Of a DNA stretch of 64,000 nt, positions 24,501 to 36,500 are shown piece by piece (the first letter of the stretch is position 1; every line of letters starts with the position of its first letter). The stretch lies in the NCBI RefSeq assembly GCF_963855985.1, contig NC_087095.1, forward strand, positions 14,952,001-15,016,000, read 5' to 3'. The notes below the pieces were generated by a model. That model was given only the letters and a program-made list of their open reading frames with translations. It was not told where the DNA came from and ran no database searches. The position numbers and the translations under genes are program-made. The stretch is from Ostrinia nubilalis. Taxonomy: Eukaryota; Arthropoda; Insecta; Lepidoptera; Crambidae.

Positions 24501-27500
24501 TAAAAAAAATATGTCCTGAAAGCTACATTTATCAGGATTATAAATATACACCATTGTATGGTACTTTTTTCGAAAAAAGTAGGTGAAAAAAATTTTTTCT
24601 TCAGGACAAAGCGGGCGAATTTTGAAGCGCGTCGGAAAAAAATATTTATTTTATCCAAGAATTCATACTATTTGGTTCATAAGCAAGTAAAGATTATTAT
24701 TTTAGAATTTATTTAGAGTTTCTGGCACATCATGCTACCATGATTTGTATTTTTTCTTCAATTAATTTTGAACTCTATGTGTAAGTCATAAGGTTGAAAA
24801 TAGTTTAAATACATTTTATTATTGAAAATATCATAAGAAGAAAGCACTAAATAAAGAACTTGATTTTGTCTAAACGTCTAATGATTATTATTAGTATTTT
24901 AATTAACATTTTTATTTCTACATACTATTGTACCAGTGACTTAAAGGAAAGGTAAGTGTGAGGAAAGTGAGGATTGATATTATCATAGTACGGGAGATTA
25001 TTTTTAGCACAAAGGCTACGGCTGTGACCATTATAGTTCTTTTTTCAGACATCACCAACTTCTGTACTACTTCTTGCACTAGCATCTCACCTTTTCCAGG
25101 CAAGCTTCGGCAGCTGGTCAATTGGTCCATGTATGTAGCCTCCATGTTGCTATCGACTCTGGTCCACCCCCAACCAGTCGCGTAAAGGGAAGACTGAGTC
25201 GGTTACTTGCAACTGATCCTATACGCGAACCCTTTGATATACTGCCAGTAGCCAATGCTGATACAAAGCTGTATGGGTTATCTTATGTATGGCCACACCT
25301 AAACGTAGTCCACAGCGACCCATTAGGATCTTTATTCTCCCTTTTTTATTCCCTATCATCCAAAAAAATCCTATCCATTAGTTAGGTGAGTGAGTAAGTG
25401 AGTTAGGTAAGCGTCTGAGTGAAAGCCACCTAATAGTCTTCTGATGCCGGATATGCTGACCCAAGCAGACCCATCCTTACAGTATTAAGTGTTTCATGGA
25501 CCCCACATGTATTCCACATGCTCGAGAGCTTCTGTTGTTAGGCCCATTTTGTGGGACATGTGGTTCGTTTCATAATGCCGAGTTTGCGTACCTGTAATTG
25601 CTTGGGCTTACCTTTGATAAGTTTTCCATGACCCTGTATTTCCCTTTAGGAATGATTTGGAGAGGGTTATATCGTTGGAGCTTTCCCATTCAGCCCTGTG
25701 CTTCTTGGATATGGCTCTATGGCCATAAGGTACCTATGCTTTTAGATAAAGGTACTATCAGTTCTGACCCAATAGGTATCGTCTCTGACCCTTGTCTCGC
25801 TAGACTGTCGGCTCTCTCCTTGCATTCGATCCTTGTATGTCCAGGTATCCCACATCAGGGACACTTTGCCATGCCTTCAGAGTTTGTTCATCTTTAAGAT
25901 CATCATCTAGAATAATTCTAGACTCAACCTTTACTGAGGCAATGGCTTTGTTTGAGTGCTGCCTGGCTGTGGCCCAGGATGTAAATATTGCGTTTTGATT
26001 AGGCTGTTCTGTTGGGATTTTGGTCCTCTTTTCTAGTTGTCCCTTGTTCAATATCTATCCACTTATTAGCTCAATCCACTGTTTTTTTCAGTCCACTGGT
26101 ATTGTTTTAGATCAAGTACCTCCTACTATTACTACATGCTTGACTATGAACGAGTGCTGTAAATGCCCACCAACCTAGGCAGTTTTGTATCAGTATATCA
26201 AGGGCAGTAATTATGTCCTTATGATTTTTTTAAGTTATTTAAAATTTAGTTGGTTCAAGGGGTTCGCGTATAGGGTCAGTTGCAAGCAACCGACTCAGGC
26301 TTCCCTTTACCTGACTGGTTGGGGGTGGACCAGAATCGATAGCAACATGGAGCCTACATGGACCAATTACCCGTAGCTGCCGAAGCTTGCCTGGAAAAGG
26401 TGAGATGTTAGTGCAAAAAAACAACTACATATAATGGTCACAGCCGTAGCCTTTGTGCTAAAAATAATCTCTTTGTCCCGCTTAGTCCTGAAGAAAAATT
26501 TTTTTTCACCTACTTTTTTCGAAAGAAGTACCATACAATGGTATATATTTATAATCCTGATAAATGTAGCTTTCAGGACATATTTTTTTTATTAGATTAT
26601 CTCCAATGGTTTAAAAGTAAACGACGTTTATTTAAAAAAATACTTTTTGGTTTTTGTGAATTTTACTCAATATTTCTGTTTTTTTGTATGAAAAGGCAAA
26701 AAGTTGCCGAAGCTTGCCTGGAAAAGGTGAGATGCTAGTGCAAGAAGTAGTACAGAAGCTGGTGATGTCTGAAAAAAGAACTATAATGGTCACAGCTAGA
26801 GATGGGTAAGTGCTAATAATCCGATTAATAGCAATTGGCTAGTAACGGATTAAAAGCAGTTATTAGCCATTAATAGCCAATAATAGCCGATTTCAGATGG
26901 TAACCCTGCTATTAATGTTATACTAATGATTAAACATATCCCTTCATAGTTTACAAATTTAGCACTTGAAATTTGGAAGGAACGTAGCTTAGGTACCGTA
27001 GAGGTGCATTAAGAAAGGAATACCTGAAATTCCCACGGGCACGGGAATTAGCGGGAAAATCCTTTTGTATGAAAAATCTAAACCGCTTAAGTTAGACGTT
27101 TGAAATTTGGCATGCAGGTACCTTAGTAAACTTAAAGCTTAGTTACAAGAGGATATTGCAAAATTCCCACGGGAACGGGAGTTAGCGGGAAAAAAACATT
27201 TGTATGAAAAAATCTAAACCACGTAAGATAGACGCTTGAAATTTGGCATGCAGGTACCTTAGTAAAGTCAAAGCTTAGTTACAACAGGATATTTGCAAAA
27301 TTCCCACGGGAACGGGAGTTAGCGGGAAAAAACATTTGTATGAAAAAATCTAAACCACGTAAGATAGACGCTTGAAATTTGGCATGCAGGTACCTTAGTA
27401 AACTCAAAGCTTAGTTACAAGAGGATATTGCAAAATTCCCACGGGAACGGGAGTTAGTGGGAAAAAACATTTGTATGAAAAAATCTAAACCGCGTAAGAT

Positions 27501-30500
27501 AGATGTAGGGGCTAAAACGGGATCCACGCGTACGAAATCGCGGGCGGCCGCTAGTCTAAATAATTATAAAAGGAGAAACTGACTGACTTAGTGACATATC
27601 AACGCACAGCCTAAACGGCTAAACGTATGCACTTAAAATTTGGAAGGGACGTAGCTTAGGTACCGTAGAGGTGCACTAAGAAAGGAATTCCCGAAATTCT
27701 TACGGGAACGGGAATTAACGGGAAAATCCTTTGGTATGAAAAATCTAAACCGATTAAGTTAGACGCTTTAAAGGACATCATCCACGTTTCATATATTTTT
27801 GGTCCAAAATCAAAAGTGCCGGCCAACAAAAAAAAGTGCTGTATTCTGACAGAATACGTCTGCCTTAGCATTTTTTACTATGGCACCAAAGCCGTAGCTC
27901 CACTGTGCGTCGAGTATTTGAGATCTAAAAGTCATCGATTATTCATACATTTTTTGTTCAAAATCAAAAGTGTCGGCCAATAAAAAAAAAGTGCTGTGTT
28001 CTGACAGAATACGTCCGCCTTAGCATTTGTTACTATGGCACCAAAGCTGTAGCACCACTATGCGTCGAGTATTTGAGATCTAAAATTCATCGACGATTCA
28101 TACATTTTTTGTTCAAAATCAAAAGTGTCGGCCAATAACAAAAAGTGCTGTCTTCTGACAGAATACGTCCGCCTTAGCATTTGTTACTATGGCACCAAAG
28201 CTGTAGCACCACTGCGCGTCGAGTATTTGAGATCTAAAATTCATCGACGATTCATACATTTTTTGTTCAAAATCAAAAATGTCGGCCAATAAAAAAAAAA
28301 GTGCTGTATTCTGACAGAATACGTCCGCCTTAGTATTTGTTACTATGACACCAAAGCTGTAGCACCACTGTGCATCGTAGTATTTGAGATCAAAGTCAGT
28401 CGTTTCATATATTTTTAGAGCTCAAATACTACGATGCACAGTGGTGCTACGGCTTTGGTGCCATAGTAATAAATGCTAAGGCGGACGTATTCGATCAGAA
28501 TACAGCACTTTTATTTTTTGGCCGGCACTTTTGATTTTGGACCAAAATGGATGATGTCCTTTAGCATGCAGGTACCTTAGTACTGTACTAGCGGCCGCCC
28601 GCGACTTCGTACACGTGGATCCCGTTTTATCCCCGTCATATATCTTACGCGGTTTAGATTTTTACATACAAATGTTTTTTCCTATCTCCCGTTCCCGTGG
28701 GAATTTTGGAAAATCCTGTTGTAACTAAGCTTTAAGTTTACTAAAGTACCTGCATGCCGAATTTCAAGCGTCTAACTTAAGCGGTTTAGATTTTTCATAC
28801 AAAAGGATTTTCCCGGTAATTCCCGTTTCCCTGGGAATTTCGGGAATTCCTTGTTGTAACTAAGCTTTCAGTTTACTAAGGTATCTACATGCCAAATTTC
28901 AAGCGTGTAACTTAAGCGGTTTACTTTTTTCATACAAAAGGATTTTCCAGCTAATTCCCAATACCGTGGGAATTTCGGGAATTCCTTGTTGTAACTAAGC
29001 TTTAAGTTTACTAATGTACCTACATGCCAAATTTCAAGCATCTAACTTAAGCGGTATAGATTTTTCATACAAAAGGATTTTCCCGCTAATTCCCGTTCCC
29101 TTGGGAATTTTGGTAATTCCTTTCTTAGTGCACCTCTACGGTATTTAAGCTACGTCCCTTCCAAATTTCAAGTGCCTACGTTTAGCCGTTTAGGCTGTGC
29201 GTTGATCTGTCACTAAGTCAGTCAGTATCTCCTTTTATATTATTTAGATTCTTTTTTTAACTAGGTACAATGTCGTTTATATAAATTACTTTGATGTTTT
29301 TTAATATTTTAGTTCCTTTTTGTTTCTTTGAGTAATATTTGATTTTAATATTGATTTGATTTTAAAGGTGAAAGAAAAAACGTAAGAAACTATTAATAGC
29401 AGGGTTACTAGCCAATGGATGGCTAATAATGGCTATTAATAGATAATAATCAGTTATTATCCAAACTAGCTGGCTACAAACCCATCTCTAGTCACAGCCG
29501 TAGCCTTTGTGCTAAAAATAATCTCCCGTACTATGATAATATCAATCCTCACTTTCCTCACACTTACCTTTCCTTTAAGTCACTGGTACAATAGTATGTA
29601 GAAATAAAAATGTTAATTAAAATACTAATAATAATCATTAGACGTTTAGACAAAATCAAGTTCTTTATTTAGTGCTTTCTTCTTATGATATTTTCAATAA
29701 TAAAATGTATTTAAACTATTTTCAACCTTATGACTTACACATAGAGTTCAAAATTAATTGAAGAAAAAATACAAATCATGGTAGCATGATGTGCCAGAAA
29801 CTCTAAATAAATTCTAAAATAATAATCTTTACTTGCTTATGAACCAAATAGTATGAATTCTTGGATAAAATAAATATTTTTTTCCGACGCGCTTCAAAAT
29901 TCGCCCGCTTTGTCCTGAAGAAAAAATTTTTTTCACCTACTTTTTTCGAAAAAAGTACCATACAATGGTGTATATTTATAATCCTGATAAATGTAGCTTT
30001 CAGGACATATTTTTTTTATTAGATTATCTCCAATGGTTTAAAAGTAAACGACGTTTATTTAAAAAAATACTTTTTGGTTTTTGTGAATTTTACTCAATAT
30101 TTCTGTTTTTTTGTATGAAAAGGCAAAAAGTTTGTTCTAGAAATGAATTCGCCATCCTTTAATTATCCGAAAATGACACCACACTTGCCCTAATACCCAT
30201 AGTTTAAAAGATATGGGCCTTAAAGTGAAGCGCGGCAGAAGGAAACTTGCCCCCCCCCCCCCCCCTCCCCCTGCTACCACAGGGGGGGCTCCCGATGTCT
30301 ACCGACGGAAATCTACTCAGGAGCACCCAAAGAACAACTGGTGCAAAAATGAGCCTTCTATACCAAAGTGGAGGGGGTCTTGCACTAAATTCCCTACTAT
30401 GAGGTAATCTCTTGCGCAAGCGCCACCAGCCAAGATACAAAGCCATTGCTAAGATCATCGCACTCCACCATAACTTGAAGCAAATGGACACGGTTGTAGG

Positions 30501-33500
30501 ACAGCTGAAGAAGGAGAAAGATAGCGCACAGAAGAATATCGAGAACTTGAGGAATTCTATCAAGAGCGCATGCGCTACTATCAAGGTAAGATTTTATGTT
30601 TTATGCCTTTGCCAACGCTTTCTTAAATTAAAAAAAAAACAATCCATGGCTAGGCAATAGAACTTGAGGAATTCCATCAAGAGCGCATGCGCTACTATCA
30701 AGGTAAGATTTTATGTTTTATGCCTTTGCCAACGCAATAAATAAAGTTTAAAAAACAATACTGACTGTTTTTGTTTTTTAAACTTTCTTAAGCCACTGGG
30801 CAATCTCGTGCGCAAGCGTCACCAAGATCTAAACAAGGAGAAGATCACTGTACTACACTACAACCTGAAACAAATGCCTATGCCACCAACAATGTAAGAT
30901 TACCTACCATGTTTTATGCCTTTGCCAATGGTTCTAAAAATAAAAAAAGAATCTGAGGTTATCCCGCGATACAAGGCCATCGGCAAGATCACTCCACCAC
31001 AACTTGAAGCAAATGGACACGGTTGTAGGACAGCTGAAGCCTTTTTTGTATGTTACAACGGATTCTATTTTCGATTCGATCGAAAAGTGCCACTTGTCTA
31101 GCGGCACGAGAGGGTGTTTCTGTGATTTCAAACGTCAGCGAGATGTGCTTTAGACTTGTATGCTCCGTCACGTTATGACGTGTCACCCTCACGTAGGGTT
31201 GCCAACCGTACTATAATATATAGTATTGTACTATATTTCGGGTCTGCGTACTATATACACAGGTCTTTCCTAGTTTGGGTACCAGTCTCCCATATACAAT
31301 ATTATAGCATATCTGTGTATAAATATACTTAAGTATTTATTAATGTTAGTATTAAGCTTGTTATGTATGGGAGAAAAATAAATAATTTATTAAAATAAAT
31401 AATTTATTATTATTATTATTATTATTATATACTGTTGAAAAAATATATAGTACGCAAAAATACTATATTTTCAACACCGACAAATCTAACAAACAAATCC
31501 TTCATTTAAAAAAATAAGAACGCGCCTTTAAAGTAACTTTTAACTGTTAAGATGGCTAAGTCATATAACCTATTGCGCACGTACCATTTCCTTTGATAAG
31601 GTCCGTGAACATACCCGATTGGCGATAGCATGTATCCGAACGTAGCATGTATCCGAACGCTTGCGTAACGAACTTCATCATTTCAGCCATAGGACGTCCA
31701 CTGCTGAACATAGGCCTCCCCCAATGCTTTCCATGTTGATCGATTGGTAGCGGCCTGCGTCCAGCGCCTTTCCTGCTACCTTTACGATGTCGTCGGTCCA
31801 CCTTGTAGGTGGACGTCCCACGCTGCGTTTTCCGGTACGCGGCCTCCATTCCAGAACCTTTCCGCCCCATCGCACGTAACGAACTGGTCAATGTCAAATT
31901 GACAACGTAAAATGTATCGTCGTCAAACGATATTTTGGTCTGCTTTATTTATCGGCAGAATCGTTTTCAACTAGATGTTGTTATTTCTTTTGAAAAGTTG
32001 AAATCTTATATAAATTAGGTATGGAAAGTGGTAGTGATAACGAAAGTGCGTCAAATTCTATTGCGCCGCTAACGCCGATTAAAAAACGAAAAATACCAAA
32101 AAGACTCCAAATAAAATAAACCGGAGTGGGAAAGAGAGTATGACTGGATTACTGAAGATCCCCAAAATATACAGTGTGAGTCACGATAAAGTGCACATAT
32201 GAAAATATGTGAAACTAGACCTATTTTTTTCGAGAAAAAAGAGGTCAAAAAATTTTTGAGATTTTTTTTAAATTTTTTATAGAATTTTTTTTCTTCCAAT
32301 TACTTCTCGTAAAGAAAACTTAATAACTTTTAAACTAAGAGGTATATCCTGATAAAATAAAATCAATAATAATGCTAAATAACAGGCGATACTAATAAAA
32401 TACATAAAATACCCAGAAAATGCCAACAAATAATAAAAAAATATACGTTTTGAAAAAAAATCTGCTTTTAAATTCGTGTTTTTTTGGTTATTTGATCAAT
32501 TTCTCCAAAAAATGCCCCTATAACAGGTGGTTTTTATTGCTTTGTATTATTCTCTATCGTATTACTTTTGTAAAACTAAAAATTGCATGTCTCTATCCTT
32601 ATAACAACATATTATGTCAATTTTAAAATCGGCGCTAGAACAACGTCAAAAAGATATTTTTTTTTGGTTACAAAACAAAAAAAATGTTGCAATCATTAGA
32701 AGCAAAATCCCCCCCACAGAAAGTTATGGAATTCAAAAGATTTTTTTGCTATTTCTTGATAAATGTTTAGACTATCTTAATAATAGATTAATCTTAATAA
32801 ATTAAATTTTAAAAAGGAGGTTTCATTTAATGACTGTGAGACAATATTAGAAGTTCTAAATTTACAAGAAAAATTGAGTATCAAAATGGACGATCTATAC
32901 TCTGAAATAACGATATTGAATGAAATCTTTGCTAAATTAAAAGACTGTAGTGACTTCACTGACAAAACTACAGGCCAAAAATGGCAGCATATTTTAAAAA
33001 ATACTGAAAATGACTTACCAAATTATTTGAAGTAATTTCATTCCTGCTCTCTATTCCCGCCACTTCGGCATTTACAGAAAGGATATTTTCGGTTATGAAT
33101 TCGAAGTGGCGAGAAGAAAGAAACAGAAGTAGTGTATCATTATAGCAAAATTGTAGCAAAAAAATATAGTTTTTATAAAAGTAAATAATTAAAAAATGTA
33201 TATTTGTCTATTTTTTTGTTTTTTTCATAAAATACTATATTTTTTTTAAATGTACTATATTTTTTACACCTTATTTTGGAAAATACTATATTTCGCTGAT
33301 GAAATGTTGGCAACCCTACCCTCACGTGCCAATACCTCAGTCAGTGACTAGAGGAGATTTTATTAGTTTAGGTATTAATAAAAAATAATAATTCCAGGGC
33401 AACGAGAAAATAACCCGAGCAGAAATCGACCAACTGTACAGCAAATTGACCAAAGACGTCGAGATGCAGATGACCTCGTTGCAGAAGGCCATGGTTGACC

Positions 33501-36500
33501 AAAAGAACAGGTACATCAACAATACTTTAATTTATGATATTGTAATTGCTTTGAATCTCTTTCAATTCAATAGGGTTCACTGTCTTATTGTCTTAATTAA
33601 GAAATATCATTAACACTTTCCGCGACAGTAACCCAAACACAGAAGTTATATTGTTATGCCTACTATAGCGGTTCACAGCTGCGAAAACTGTTCTTTTGCT
33701 CAGTTTTTTTTAAAGATTAGTAACTTACAACTTACGATTTTAAACTTTCGCGTTCCATTTCAACTAAAGAAAAAGAAAGACACGGGTCTTAATTTGTATT
33801 GCACAAATTACTAATAGTCCCGTTAGCCCCTCGTACTAAGCTAAATATACTTGTGTCATGAGTGAGCTCACCACAATAGTCGAGCGGCGGGGACTGAACC
33901 CGGGTTCCCCGGATCACGAGTCGGCCAGTCCGACCCCTTCACCGTTCGGCTATCATGGCTTCTAAAGCCTGGTCCGTTAGCACATAGAATTTTGTCCAAT
34001 GACCCCAAGCTACCCATCCTTATCGCTCGCGCGTAATTATATTGCTGTCGCGACTGTGCGACGGGCGTCCGCAGTGAGTGTGCGAGCGCGACAGCAACAT
34101 AATTACGCGCGAGCGATAAGGATGGGTAGCTTGGGGTCATTGGACAAAATTCTACGTGCTCACGGACCAGGCTTTAGTTAGTTTCGTACTAAGTTCATAC
34201 TCGATCTATTTACAGGGAAGAACAAGAAAGGCTGCGTAAGATGGAAGCAGAGATGCGAGCGGCGGAAGAGGCCAAACGGCTAGAAATGGAACGCATTCGG
34301 CAAGAAGAAGAAAACCGGAGGCTGTGAGTAGTGTAGCAAAACTTGAATTATTTCTGGAACTAAGAACTCTTAACTAAGTAAGGGTGGATTCGACCAAACA
34401 GTAGTAAATATTAATCTCAGAATAAACTTGTTATTTTGACATATTATTTCCCATACTGAAACTGTCAATGTGCCAGTTATACCAGGAATTATTCTCGGAT
34501 AAAAGTTTGGTCGAATCGGACCTTAATGATGTGAAATATTACTGTAAAGTATTTCCATAAATAATTTAAGTGTTGACTCTCAAGTTTAAATCTACATTAA
34601 ATAAAATGGACTTAAGATTGGTTCAAATGTTTCTCCATGAAATCAGAATCTCTCAATGCAACGCAATTCGAGCCGACTTTCGATCACTATTTCAGGCTTG
34701 AGTCGTAAACCAGATATTAAGTTGCCCTGACTCAAAAACTGTTCTGCGAAAAATAGCTGCTCTTGCAACCATTATATCTCTTATACAGCAAAGCGGAGAT
34801 GGAGGCGCGGCGCAAAGCGGAGGAAGCGGAGAGGCTTCGACTAGAAGAGCAAGACCGCCTCGCCGCGCGCACGCTACAGCAGCAGTTAGAAGAAGCCGCC
34901 AAGGCCGACCAGGAGAACAGGGAAAGGTAGGACTCTTATAACACCGCTATACAGCAAAGCGGAGATGGAGGCGCGGCGCAAAGCGGAGGAAGCGGAGAGG
35001 CTCCGTCTAGAGGAGCAGGACCGCCTCGCCTAGCGAACGCTGCAGCAGCAGTTAGAAGAAGCTGCTAAAGCGGACCAGGAGAACAGGGAAAGGTAGAACT
35101 CTTATAACACCGCTATACAGCAAAGCGGAGATGGAGGCACGGCGCAAGCGGAGGAAGCGGAGCGACTCCGGCTAGAGGAGCAGTTAGAAGAAGCCGCCAA
35201 GGCCGACCAGGAGAACAGGGAAAGGTAGGACTCTTATAACACCGCTATACAGCAAAGCGGAGATGGAGGCACGGCGCAAGCGGAGGAAGCGGAGCGACTC
35301 CGGCTAGAGGAGCAGTTAGAAGAAGCCGCCAAGGCCGACCAGGAGAGCAGGGAAAGGTAGGACTCTTATAACACCGCTATACAGCGAAGCGGAGATGGAG
35401 GCACGGCGCAAGCGGAGGAAGCGGAGCGACTCCGGCTAGAGGAGCAGTTAGAAGAAGCCGCCAAGGCCGACCAGGAGAACAGGGAAAGGTAGGACTCTTA
35501 TAACACCGCTATACAGCGAAGCGGAGAAGGAGGCACGGCGCAAGCGGAGGAAGCGGAGAGGCTCCGTCTCGAGGAGCAAGACCGTCTCGCCGCGCGCACA
35601 CTGCAGCAACAGTTAGAAGAAGCTGCTAAAGCGGACCAGGAGAACAGGGAAAGGTAGGACTCTTATAACACCGCTATACAGCGAAGCGGAGAAGGAGGCG
35701 CGGCGCAAGCGGAGAAAGCGGAGAGACTTCGGCTAGAGGAGCAGGACCGCCTCGCCGCGCGCACGCTGCAGCAACAGTTAGAAGAAGCTGCTAAAGCGGA
35801 CCAGGAGAACAGGGAAAGGTAGGACTCTTATAACACCGCTATACAGCGAAGCGGAGATGGAGGCGCGGCGCAAGCGGAGGAAGCGGAGAGACTCCGGCTG
35901 GAGGAGCAAGACCGCCTCGCCGCGCGCACGCTGCAGCAACAGTTAGAAGAAGCCGCCAAAGCTGACCAGGAGAATAGGGAAAGGTAGTTATAACACCACT
36001 GTACAGCAAGATATTGAACGGATTATTCCCACTTCTCGTTCTCACCACTGTAACTCTTGTGTAGCCAGGATTTACAGTTAGACCCTAGACCCCACCGCTC
36101 CAACTCCTGTGTAGCCAAGATCTACAGCTTGACCTTCAATAAAAACCGGCCAAGTGCGAGTCGGACTCGCGCACCGAGGGTTCCGTACAAACCTGCAAGG
36201 TTTACAAAGTTCGTTCATTACGACAATCGAGTCATAACTATGGTATTTTTATTGCAAAATGAAATTCATAACATTACAATGGGGAAAGATGGAGGAGCAT
36301 CAATTTAAGACAAAGATCTCTTTATCGTTTAAGTAATCCTTTATTTTATAGTATTTGATATGAATTTCAACTTGATAGCTCTACGCGTTCATGAGGAAAA
36401 AAGTAATAAGTTTATATTTATTAAAAAATATATATTTTGTAATGTAACTAAAAATTTAAGGTTTTCGGAATTTTTCCTTTATGTGTGCTATAAAACGTTG

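Larger units (their letters stand above)
26797..29490. mobile_element. Non-autonomous hAT, 8-bp TSD GTCACAGC, nested in the foldback element
   Basis: The ends are TAGAGATGGGT on the left and CCCATCTCTA on the right, flanked by gtcacagc at 26789-26796 and 29491-29498. Removing it rejoins the foldback arm. No transposase is seen. The interior is two sets of tandem repeats that face each other. Confidence 0.9.
24112..30399. mobile_element. 6.3-kb foldback element with long inverted arms, TGA target duplication
   Basis: The left end is TAGTAGGGAATTTAGTGCAA; the right end is its near complement, ending TTCCCTACTA at 30399. TGA flanks both sides (24109-24111, 30400-30402). Sister array units read gaatctgaggtaatctc without the insert. 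Each arm is about 1 kb; the right arm is split by a hAT at 26797-29490. The centre holds a second partial inverted copy (about 26270-26700) and a LINE RNase H remnant. No transposase was recognised, so it is non-autonomous. It splits the exon 11 array. Confidence 0.88.

Noticed and set aside
27515..27550. BamHI/MluI/NotI-rich stretch resembling a cloning polylinker
   Set aside because: The same motif (cgcgggcggccgctagt) is a standard Lep1/Helitron-like terminus in Lepidoptera and occurs inverted at 28590-28640 within the same transposon, so not vector.
34955..35983. Mutually exclusive alternative exons for exon 14
   Set aside because: All seven extra copies contain a stop or a frameshift and spacers of 28 nt cannot be spliced, so alternative coding use is unlikely as they stand.
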